The notes under the pieces were generated by a model. The model was not told the origin of the DNA, did not search any database, and saw only the letters and a list, made by a program, of their open reading frames with translations. From Xanthoparmelia taractica (lineage: Eukaryota > Ascomycota > Lecanoromycetes > Lecanorales > Parmeliaceae): a stretch of DNA of 64,000 nucleotides. The position numbers and the translations under genes were made by a program. Shown here one piece after another: positions 22,685-32,868 of this stretch. Positions within the stretch are counted from its first letter, which is position 1. The number at the start of each line of letters is the position of its first letter. The DNA is taken from NCBI GenBank assembly GCA_033085395.1, contig JANQBS010000093.1, forward strand, positions 1-64,000, read 5' to 3'.

Positions 22685-24770
22685 TCAGTCAACCTCAACA
22701 ACAGGTCCCGTGTAGACGCGTCTAGCCCAAAAGTAATAGTAGCCCATGCTGAACATCATCACCGCCGCAGTCACAAGGGCGGTGTAGTTCATGTTGTTGG
22801 CCGTAACTGGCAGCTTTGATGGCCACATGCAGAAAAAGATGAGGACGATCTCATAGACGCAGGCAAAAACGTTGACCGCTATACCGTACATCCCTGGTAT
22901 GTACCACGGTCCAAATACCAGTTTGGCATCATCAGAGTCCTTACCAGCAAGACTCGTGTGATGCGGCAAGATGCCGCCAGTACAGCGTCGGTAGAGCAGA
23001 AGGCCCGACACGATTAGGTATGAGGAGTTCAGCCCAGTGACGGTTAGTCCGACTAGGTCGTTGAAGGCGGTGGATGAACCAAGGACGATGAGGGAGAGGA
23101 GGATGGAGATAAGCATCGTGAAAAGGATGGACCGGATCGGAAGGGCGCTGCGCGGGTCAATCTAAGTTAGTTGAACTCACATTAGCTTCACAAACCAATA
23201 TGTCAATTCTCCTCGTGGCATGGAATTTGCCAGGCATGTTGAAAGGGTCGCTCAATGAGGTCTCTTACATGTTTCAATGATTGCCACCCCGGCAGACCGC
23301 GATCTCGGCAGAAGGACCAGCACATCCGGGAAGCTGTGGCAAGAATGCCGATGTTGGCAGAGAATGCCATGACCGTTATGATGCTAGCCATGGCGGTAGC
23401 GCCAGCGACGGAGCCTGTGGAATCGAGAAAGACTTGCATGTAGGGATAATGCGTTGGTGTCTTCAGTGCTTTTTCAACGTTGTTCAGACTGAATAACGTT
23501 ACAAGTAGTACGGCAAACCCCAACGCTCCGTTTATAAAGATACTGCACATGATGGAGCGTGGCACCACGAGAGCAGCATTTTGGATCTCCTCAGACATCT
23601 GCCCATCATAAGCTTGGCTGACTTAGTGTGAAACCGTGGAGTCTATGGATATACGTGAATAGCACCGTCCGCCCCTAATGAAGAGGTCAGAATGGGGAAC
23701 CTGCTCCTTATTGCGCCAAAGCAGCGCACCTACCTAAGAATGGAAAAGCAGTCCCTACAATCCCGACCATGAACGACAAGCCTTTCATGGGCACGTCTCC
23801 CTTGTTCAAAAAGGTACTGAACACCTCAGAAGCGGCTTGATGTGGGCCGAAGAAGATTAGAGGAAGTATGACAGCGAAGAAGCCTAAAATGTGCACCACC
23901 AGGATTAAACCTTCGACTCTCGGAAGTAGCCTACCGATAACAGCGTTGACAAAAACCGCAAAGCCAATCGCGGCCCAAAGTAGTAGAACTGCGTGCCATG
24001 ATTTGGGGTCGTATGAGGGATTTGTAATTGTTATCAAACCTTGGATGAGCGTCCCAGAAATGTAGGAGACCGACGCGACATTAGCCTGCCATCCCCAAGC
24101 TGTGAGCCAGCCTGTAACTCATCAGCGCCGGCAAGGCTTGATCGCAGTGACTTGAACCTGCCTGTGACGTAGCTGAAGAATTTTCGTGAAGAGCGTGGCG
24201 CGAGCATGGAGACCCAGTAATACTGGCCTCCAGCGGTAGGTGCCCTGGACAATTTAGTAGAAGCAGAATAAAGTTGATTTGAGGCATACATTGAAGCAAG
24301 CTCACTAAGAGAGGCGAACACGGCAGCGGTACCCGCCCATACTATGATGAATCCGTAGAGGAGCCCAGCTGGGCCACCGCTAAATGCTTCCTCAATGATA
24401 AACCTTCTTGTACAGCGTCGACAGCAGGCTTACTTTTCGAACCCAATTTGAAAGGTACTTCCACGCGAGTTAATTACTGTCTTTCCTCTGACAAACCTGC
24501 GATACATACTTCAAGATTGCTTCCCAGGTGGTGAGTAGGGCGCAGCTGAAACCCAGCATCGACATGAACCCGAAATTCCGCTAGAGAATAGAGCATGTCA
24601 GTCTCCCATAAAAAGCTGACAGCTTTTACTAGACCTACTCTCAACACTGGTTTCTTGCCCAAACGGATCAGATCAGCTCGATCACGATCTAGTGAGGCAT
24701 GTTGTGTAGCGCCGTTGTCCTTGATGGCAACGGATTTCTTGGATACCGGCTGCAATTCTTGGTCATGCAT
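22685..24770 (-). CDS. APC-superfamily permease (amino acid / GABA / choline type)
   Basis: Nine exons on the minus strand: 24770-24639, 24580-24510, 24457-24434, 24379-24290, 24244-24162, 24111-23734, 23674-23655, 23598-23269, 23161-22685, giving 534 residues. Exons 3 and 7 are only 24 and 20 nt, yet phases and motifs fit. Exons 2-5 spell RNFGFMSMLGFSCALLTTWE, TFQIGFENGGPAGLLYGFI and ASMAPTAGGQYYWVSMLAP; exons 6-8 spell FPFLGADGAIHMSEEIQNAA. These are the classic blocks of the fungal GABA/choline permease family (Uga4, Hnm1). Twelve membrane helices are expected in the plasma membrane. The intron at 24161-24112 begins with GC instead of GT. The transported compound cannot be told from sequence. 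Confidence 0.9.
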
Positions 24771-25883
24771 ACTGGAATTTGCGACGGAAGGACTTGAAAT
24801 GTAAGTTACGAAAGATGATGGACTGCACAAAATAGAAAAGAAATGGTCGCGAGCATGGATACTGACCTCACCCTCTTCCGACGGATTTCCGAGGGCTGAG
24901 ATAGTAGGACAATGCGCCGCAAGAGCTGCACACTGATGGCAACCATCAGCAAACTCTCGAAGTGGAAAGTTGCAAGAGAAGATAACAGCCTTGCGGTCCA
25001 GGCCGCTACAAGTCGCAGATCACCGCCCTTGATAAGGTGGAGCGTCGCATGCGTGCGCACAAACACTTTTGACACATGTACACTCACTCTGATTGGATTA
25101 GTGCCCGCAGGTCTGGCACAGCAATATTGAGCTGCATCTTCATGCTGCTCTATTTTGCATTGATTCTGCAGAAAAGCGGATCCGACTGCCTACTTTGACA
25201 GTTCAAGGTTGGAGGGATTTCTTTACTGCAGGTCAAAAACGCTATCCGAATGCCTTACTTTGTTACTTAGAGTGTAAAGGATCCAAGCCAGAGCCAAGCT
25301 GCTGTACCACGCCATTTTCTGCAGGAAACGGCCGTAGTTAACCTCTCCAACTACCTATCTACTTCAACAACGTATTCGTTGAGGGTGGCCGCCGCATCCT
25401 TACTTCCCAGCTGTACGTAGCGATATGGCGGCGCAGCTCAGAATGTTTAGCGAAATGGATGCCCCACCAATGGAGCAGACCCCTGTCTGCACGTTGGGCA
25501 GCCACGTTATCATCACCTTACAACTTTTTGATAGACAGCCCACTGTAAGGTCACATAAGGATAGAGTGTGCCTCTCAAAAGATATTTAAATCCGTGACGA
25601 TGCTTATTCGATCGGCATATTCCAAACCTGAGCCGTGCTGTGAGGCGCCGGAGAAAATGCATTTGTAAGGAACTCCTATCCTTTATCTACTATGACCACC
25701 AATTTTCAGCTCGTGGAGTCTAATCCTGATAGCACCTGGCCTTCCGCGTCTTGTTCTCACCGGTCTTCTCAACATCCCACCACAGGGCTCCCTAACATCT
25801 ATAAATCACGGCTTGTAGGAGGGTTCCTAGGGATTGCAGGGATCGCATAGTTCGCAAGGCTCTTACTATCCTGTACAAGAATA
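24771..25883. other. Shared upstream region of two divergent genes
   Basis: The permease (minus) and the PTH11-like gene (plus) diverge from this 1.1-kb stretch, so it holds both promoters. A repeated CTACTTTGACAG / TTACTTTGTTAC motif occurs near 25190-25270. No gene is supported. Confidence 0.4.
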
Positions 25884-27203
25884 ATGGACAAGAATACCGT
25901 GCCTGCTATCAAGATCGTTACTATATTCCTCTTAATAACTTCTATTCTGGTTGTCATTGCGAGGGGTACCACCAAAGCCATCATCGTTCGCTCCACAAGT
26001 CTCGATGATTATTTGATCGCCTTATCTCTGGTAAGCACAATACGTGATCTGTAATGCAAATCCCCATGGAGACATCCAGCTTACGAATAGTGCCTGAATC
26101 CAGCTTTTCAACATCGGACAGTCAGTGGCCGTCTTCTTTCAAGTTGAGCATGGCTTGGGAATACCATCCGCAAACTTGAGTCTGTCATCACTGTCCTCCG
26201 AACTCAAGGTTCGTGCCAGGCCACCTCTCGAGCAAGCTTTCTCGAGTTGACCTAGGCTAGTCTGAGTATACGGCTGCGCTGCTATATATTCCAAGCCTAA
26301 TTTTCGCAAAGCTTGCAGTCCTAGCCCTAGTCAAGACCATTTCACCTAATCGATGGGACCGAAGGATTGCATATCTACTTGCAGCCGTGATTGTTGCTTG
26401 GGCAACGACAGCAGAGTTTGCAGCTGCTTTTATGTGTCGTGGCCCAAACACTTGGGACTGGCCAACCAGGCAATGCAATGATCGCGTACGATCCGCCCTG
26501 TCTCTTCGCTATTCATCTACTAATTAGGTCTTAGCGTGCCTTCTGGAACTACCTCGAGGTCACAAACTTACTTACCGATACCGCACTTGTTGCCTTGCCG
26601 TCCATCATGATCTCGAGGATACTAACGTCAATGGCCAAAAAGGCATCCATCTTCTCATTCTTTGCCCTTCGTACCACGTGAGTCACAATGACCTGACAGG
26701 TGATCTCGTGCTCATCGGATGACAGAGTCATTGCAGCCTGTGTGTGCAAGCTCGTGTTTTGGAATAGAATCCCAGACCCTACAGATCCCACCCTCGATAC
26801 TTGGCAAACCACCATCTGCACCCAGATAATCCAGTGCCTAAGTATATCTTCCGCTTGTTTCCTCTATCTTAAACCATTCCTAGATAGTGTTGAATCCGGC
26901 TTCATCCGAAGTGACGACACGCGTCGCCGGGGCAGCGACTACACGTCTGGAAGCGATTCCACGAAAAGGAACATCTTTTCGGGAGATAGCGTGGGCCGAA
27001 GCAAACCTGATGGTACGAGAATGAAGTCATTGAGCAGACCCCAGTATGCCGCAGAGATCGAAGGAGGGCATGCAACGAACACAGACGACTCGGAGAGTCA
27101 GCACAGCCGGACTCAGATCATCAAAGAGACGAGGACTTTTGCAGTGGAGACCTTCCCCGATATCCCCGATAGTTCACTCTATCGCTCCAATGATGTGTAC
27201 TAA
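25884..27203 (+). CDS. PTH11-like seven-helix membrane protein (fungal rhodopsin-like domain)
   Basis: Exons 25884-26030, 26104-26208, 26261-26485, 26535-26677 and 26726-27203 give 365 residues with consistent phases. Blocks typical of the family: TSLDDYLIALSLL (helix 2), HGLGIPS, EYTAALLYIPSLIFAKLAVL, RAFWNYLEVTNLLTDTALVALP and VIAACVCKLVFWNR, followed by QTTICTQIIQCLSISSACF and a hydrophilic, serine-rich C-terminal tail of about 120 residues. There is no CFEM domain ahead of the helices. PTH11 of Magnaporthe is a receptor for surface sensing in infection; most relatives have no known ligand. A role as sensor at the plasma membrane is inferred from family only. Confidence 0.85.
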
Positions 27204-30006
27204 TTAAGACATCCGATACTATGTTGTACAAGGATATCCGTACTAAGGCTACGGTACGCACTTCGATGCGGATTTTTTCAGGCAACTACAAATGTGTACG
27301 GGAGATGATGTTTGTTTCTAGTACCGAGTCCATTTCAATCACATCCCGCATCTTATTACTCTGTTTGATGGTATCTTGGCCAATCTCATGCCATATTTCA
27401 TTATCGTCCAAATATCAAAAACCCATCAACCCCTCCTCTATCACAGCCCACCCTCAGGTCGTACAGAGTACAATCTCCTTCACCCTCTAATATCCCTTAT
27501 AAGATTGATTCTCGGCGCATGGCTCATCATCGCCGAAAAGACAGACCCGCAAGGCAGAATACTCCAATAGTCCTTTTCGAGGTCCTTTCCACCCAAACAT
27601 CAAGGCGTTCGCAGATCTAGAAGTACCCCAGATCGTGTGCTCTCCCCTAGCTAGATCTTTCATTTATGGACTGAAAGGCATAGATTAGGCAAAAAAAGTC
27701 ATCTGCAAAGAACTTTACCAGTGGCCAGACAGACACATGGCACGAACTGGCAAGCGCGCGCTTTGGGCTCTTGTGCTCCTGGCGAACGTTCGCCGTGATA
27801 CTCAGGCAGCGGTGAACATGGGGGGCCCAGGGGGAATCGAAATCATCAAGATCAAAGCCAGGAGGAGAGAGAGCTATGTAAGTAAGTAATACGGAACAGC
27901 GTCATCTACCTTAGGCAGCAAGCTGTACTGGCTGATGGAAGGGTCTTAGAGTGGACCTAGCTTCTAAGCAATTCGAAAGTTACGCGTGGATGAAGTCATT
28001 CGTGCAAGAGACGGATGGATGGATGATTGCGTTCACAGTTGATGTAAAATACCAAGTTCTCATACGCACATCACTGCGATTCTTTCCCAGTCAGGACGCC
28101 GAATGCGTGGCGTATACCTACCAAGGGTCAGCATCTGTGGGTTCAGTATGCTGCCCACTTCAGATCCAAGACGCTTCCCTCCCTCACCTTGCTAGCGTAT
28201 GAAATGCTAAGGTAATTAATCAATTTGAGACTTAGTAATGATATTCCCGCTAACACCGGCTAAACCTCGGGTATCGTACTACTTTACTTGCCTCGGAAAA
28301 TTTCTCTTCCTCTTCCTCTCCTCCAACACACCACACCCCCAAACCCTTCATATCGCGCATACCTAATCTCCATCGCGAACACTGAAGCTTATCGCTCTGA
28401 GTTCTTCATTGAATCTCCAGCATATTACTGGGTTCGTGGTAGAGGGAAATAAATAGCCTTGCTGTATCTGCTGCTCTGGATCCTTGATTTGATTAGATTG
28501 GGGACATGAAGGGAGCGGTTCGTTTTGCGATGGCACAGATTTTTGGATTTGTGGATGTGTGGGGTATGTTTTCTGCGCTTTTATTGTTTTTATTTGGGTG
28601 CGGGGAAGGAGGGGATGGGGATGGTGGGTTGGGCGTGTGGTTGTTCTTATTTCTTAAGAGTAAGAGAGAGAGAGAGAGAGAGAGAGAGGAGGGCGGGGAG
28701 ATCTCGAAAGGCTGTTGAGCAAGGGCAGGTTTGTGCGTGTTATGGCACGTGGGAGACCTCCAATCAAGTACCTAATCAGATGAGACTTGTATACGGTTCC
28801 AAGCTGACCCATTCATGTTCTCCGCCTTTTCCTACGTCCTCGTCAACATCGCTCCATACGTCCCATAATTCAAACCTAAGCAGTGTCTCATTGAACAGGT
28901 CTTAAGCTTCCTAGCCTGAACCCTCGGTCCCAATAGCACGTCTGCAGAATAATTACCTCTGCTATGAATACCAAGTCGCCCGCCGGAAACACACACTCGA
29001 CCTTCCTCAAATCACGTCAACGAAGTACTCGCAGTAAAGTTACTTACCTGTGCCATGCGAAAGATAATAAGCCGGTAGCTGCTAGTGCTATATGCCTCTA
29101 GGCGGGTGCCGACTCCAGGTCAGAGGAAGGCACGTTGCGCTGCAAGCGAGCGGGCGACGACTGCGATGAGTCTTAGCGATTGCTTGTAGTAGTCGGTGGT
29201 TGTTATGAGGGAAAGGAGAGGCCGATGACTGATGTGCAGGGGGCGAGGACTAGGAGATGAAGAGCGTGTAGACGCATTGCCGCTTATGCATGACGTCCTG
29301 CATAGAAACACAGATAGAAAGAGAGAAAAGTAGTTACATACCTAAGTTACTTGAAGCCCAAGTCATACATGCATACGCTGAAGGATCGCAGCTGATGCGT
29401 ACTCCAATCTCAGATTTTGCAGTGCGAAAGACGCAAAAGAACTGCGGGGCCTTGTGGACATGTTGATCTGTGCTTTCTGGTGCCGTTGATCAGCCTGTCC
29501 GAGGTATCATTCTCCAATGATGATGGTTCTCCTTGGCTGTCGGCACCCAAGCGATTGCTTCCCTCACGCGTGTCAAAAGTCCATGTCGTGCCATCTTTTG
29601 GTCCGGCAAAGGTATAGTGTGTCTGTAGCTTACGGCGCGCTTCATTTGTATTGAGGTGGAACCTTCTTGCGATTGCGATGTTTGGGATTGCTTGTATGGC
29701 TTCCTCTTGCTGCGTGCTGGTCTGCATTCTCACTCTATGTGACATCCGATGGTGAATATTCGTGGGGCCCTGGTGGTAGAAGTGATGTGCTTCTGGCTTA
29801 GTGCCGTTGAGAATCAGCACCCTGCATGTCCAATGTTAATGCCTATAATGGCGGCTGAAATTGTAGGCATCGACGAAACTTGACTCCTCCACCAACCAAG
29901 ACATAGCGTGCCAAAAGAAAAGAAAAAGAAAAAGGGAAGAAGAAGATATCTATCAAGCGGTGCTCATGTGTAGGGAGGAAGCGAGAGATTGTACTTACGG
30001 ATTGAT
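27204..30006. other. Long intergenic region, low complexity
   Basis: It holds a (GA)n microsatellite (about 28664-28688) and no recognised gene. A 136-codon open stretch on the minus strand (29820-29410) lacks an ATG at its start and shows no known motif; it could be an exon of an unrecognised gene. GC-rich and pyrimidine-rich tracts occur around 28310. Confidence 0.4.
28664..28688. repeat. (GA)n microsatellite
   Basis: Uninterrupted GA dinucleotides for about 25 bases. Confidence 0.85.
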
Positions 30007-30014
30007 ATTTTGCC

Positions 30015-30635
30015 CAAGGCTCCCGATCGTCCGCCCCAAATGGACGGACTATTAGGACGGACTAGTCCCAGACTAGTCCGTCTATAGACCGTCCAATGAT
30101 ATCTGAAATAGTCCTAGACCAGTTCAAGTAGCTGGACGGACGGTCTGGACTAATTAGTCTAAGTTGTTGGTGTAGCAAAATTTGGACTCGATTTGACGTG
30201 AATATCTGAGTATGCTAGGCGTATTTTTAGTAGCAATAGGGCTGATCGGAGAAATTTCCTCTGCTATCAAGGATGGCCATTCACATCCACTCCATACCTG
30301 CTATGTCCTCGGAACCAGAACGTGTGTTCTCTGAGGCTAAACACACGCTATCAGATCAGAGGGCTAGCCTTAAGAATAAGACCATTGAGCTATCGGAGTG
30401 TTTGAAGTCATGGTTTCGACTAGGCATCTTTACGGAGCAAGATCTACATGCCATCGTAGGTACCGTGAATAAGAAGGATATGGAGGCTTTGGAAGAGGCT
30501 TTGGACTATAAGGACGGACTAGTCCAAAGGGGATTAGACGGTCTAAAGGTTTGGACGGACTATGGACGGTTTAAATAGCTTTATTTGGACTAGTCTAGGC
30601 CTTTGGACGGACGGTTTGGACCATCGGGAGCCTTG
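30015..30635 (+). mobile_element. Internally deleted hAT transposon with 8-bp target duplication
   Basis: The ends CAAGGCTCCCGAT and its reverse complement ATCGGGAGCCTTG limit a 621-bp element. The direct repeat ATTTTGCC flanks it at 30007-30014 and 30636-30643, a perfect hAT-type 8-bp duplication. Subterminal repeats rich in GGACGGACTAGTCC occur at both sides. Only the last part of the transposase remains inside. The perfect duplication suggests fairly recent insertion. It shares internal sequence with the MITE at 16604-16750. Confidence 0.9.
30273..30578 (+). pseudogene. hAT transposase C-terminal dimerisation domain fragment
   Basis: A 101-residue frame reads SIPAMSSEPERVFSEAKHTL, then ELSECLKSWFRLGIFTEQDL. 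This is the hAT family C-terminal dimerisation region (PAMSxxxERVFS...). The catalytic RNase H-like part is absent. The frame is open to the element's end region, so the domain could be translated, but it cannot catalyse movement alone. Confidence 0.85.
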
Positions 30636-30643
30636 ATTTTGCC

Positions 30644-32868
30644 GTTAGGCAGCGGTAGGAGAAAGAAGATGGCGGCAATGCCAAACGTTCTTGACATTGC
30701 CGGTCACGGGCGAGCTCCGTGGTTTGTTTTTCCTTCTTTCATTTTTTGACTTTTGACTTTGGTTTTGATTGACAGTCGTGGATGGAATCATTAGGATCCC
30801 GCTATTTTTGTTTATTAAAGACGAGTCCAGAAGGACACGCTTTCGTCGTGCAAGTGTTTTAACCCAACGGAGATCCCCTCGGTGGTGAGTGAAATAGGAC
30901 AAAGTTCACGAAGAGTTCTGTCGCCATGAAATGGCATTGTGAATGCCGATTTTTGCCTTTTTGTGGGTAAGTCAGTTATGTAGCATTCTTGTGCAATGCT
31001 AATGTGCGGTGTTGGTATAGCCCTTTTTAGAAAAGACTGAGGAAGTTTTTGTGGCGAGGGTAGAAGAAGTGTAATTACCTTATCTGTTCGAAGTTAGCGC
31101 GACTCAAGTGAATTCGAACGAGCACCGCTTTGATGGATATCTTTTCTTCTTTACCTACTTTCTGGAATACCTACTCTATCATCATTCCCATTCCAGCAAA
31201 GCCTGCCTGTGCACGCGATTTTTGTTCCCTGCATACTTACTTCGTACACCATGAGATCTTACTTCCCTCTTCCTCTTCACCGTAAATACGAGATGAAACT
31301 CTCCTCCAACCCCTAAGCTTAAGCTTAACCCTTCCATCCCACACCCCAACACCCCACCCATGACCCGCGCACCTACCTACCCATCCACCTACCTACCTAC
31401 CTACCTGCCTACCAGGACGCTTCTCCCGTCACTCCTCTCTACAACCCCACACCAACCCACCAACCCCAAATACCCCTCCAAGTCCAAGGAACAGCAACAA
31501 GAACAGGTGTAACGACAACCAAAGAAAATCATCAATCCCCATAGGCCGCCCTTAATCTGCAACAACACCAGCACCTCAACATCCCTGCGCTGAGAGACCT
31601 GTAGGCCCCTTTGGCCCTGACTCTGCACAATTAGAACGACTGGAGTTGTTGCGCGCTGAGGCTGCGTAGCTGAGCTAATTATTTCTGTCGAGATTCGAGA
31701 TGGGGTGAGATGAGATGAGATGGAGAGGAGAGAGGGGAGAGAGGAGGGAGGAGTGCGAGATTTTTGGAGCAGGGTGGTTCATCTACTTCTCGCTTGAGCT
31801 CATGCCTTGCACACGCCTTGCTCACACTCTCTTTCCTCGTTATATTTCTCCTTCCTCTCTTTCACTCTCTCCTCCCCTCCTTCCCTGCTTCCTTTCTTCC
31901 CTCTGTCCCTCCTTCCTTCCTTCTCTCCTTCCCTCCCCCTTACCCTCCAACCTCACACCCAGAATCCACCCATCTACCCACCCATACCTAACCACAATCA
32001 CAATCACAACCACAACCACAACCACAACCACAACCACTCGATGGCACGACATGTTATACCATGCTTTTCCCCCCATCTCTCTATCACATGAGTAAGTAAC
32101 AAGTAAGAAAGTAAAGTAACCCAAATCTCGATATCCCGAACCCACAGAGCCAAGCTTTGCTTCGCATTAATCTTGAGAGGATTTTAGGACGAAGGTAGGG
32201 GGAGTGGATATGGAGGGAGAATGGCCGAGACTAAGCGAAGAGAAGGAAAGCGAAAGGACGGGAGGAGAGGGAGGGTATACTATCCTAGCTTTGGGTATTT
32301 TGGTTTGGGTATTTTTGGTGTTTGGGGGGGGAAGGCCGGGGGAGGACAATGTTGGTAATGGAAGTGCGTCGTGCATCTCGTTAGCTTTAAGCTCCCAAGA
32401 CAACATTGAGCTTAGTAAAGGCGTGGGTCGTGAGGACGGGATCCTCCTTAAAGGCGGGCGGGGAGGGAGGGAGAAAGTCAAAGGGTTCCCGGATGTAGTG
32501 GTGGATTTTTGACACATGAGCATGTCCGGAGGACTGGGACCGCTATTAGGGTTTAGAGTGCCCGCATCTGGGTTGCGCCTTCTCAGGTTATCATGATAGA
32601 GCGAGAGCGTAGTGAATGTCAAAGGGGCATAGCATGGCATGGTGGAAAGCGCCTTGGTTCAGAACCGAGAGTAGTGATTAATGGAGCTATATGCCTTGGT
32701 ATATAGCAGAGAAAGAAAGCAGCTCGCCAATCCAAACAGATGGCCTAGGAGCCATGAGGGGGTACGGCTGGTCATGTACATAGCCCCTCTTAAATATGCA
32801 TCAACCAAGCACTCCTCGCTAAGGACAGAACCCGCTGGCCAATTCATCGCTCTCAAGCAAGATGGGCA
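30644..32868. other. Intergenic, low-complexity and pyrimidine-rich
   Basis: No gene is supported. CTAC repeats lie at about 31377-31410, a CT-rich tract at 31850-31945, and a hexanucleotide array at 31988-32035. The 157-codon minus-strand stretch at 32640-32167 is proline/serine-rich low complexity immediately downstream of the ferric reductase and looks like 3' untranslated sequence. Confidence 0.45.
31988..32035. repeat. ACAAYC hexanucleotide tandem array
   Basis: About eight units of CACAAT/CACAAC in a row. Confidence 0.85.

Noticed and set aside
28501..28905. Open frames across the (GA)n tract
   Set aside because: They are produced by the simple repeat (RERERE) and have no further support.
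29410..29820. 136-codon minus-strand frame
   Set aside because: No ATG at its 5' end and no recognisable family; kept only as a note in the intergenic entry.
32167..32640. 157-codon minus-strand frame below the ferric reductase
   Set aside because: Serine/proline low complexity, no start context, most likely 3' untranslated sequence.
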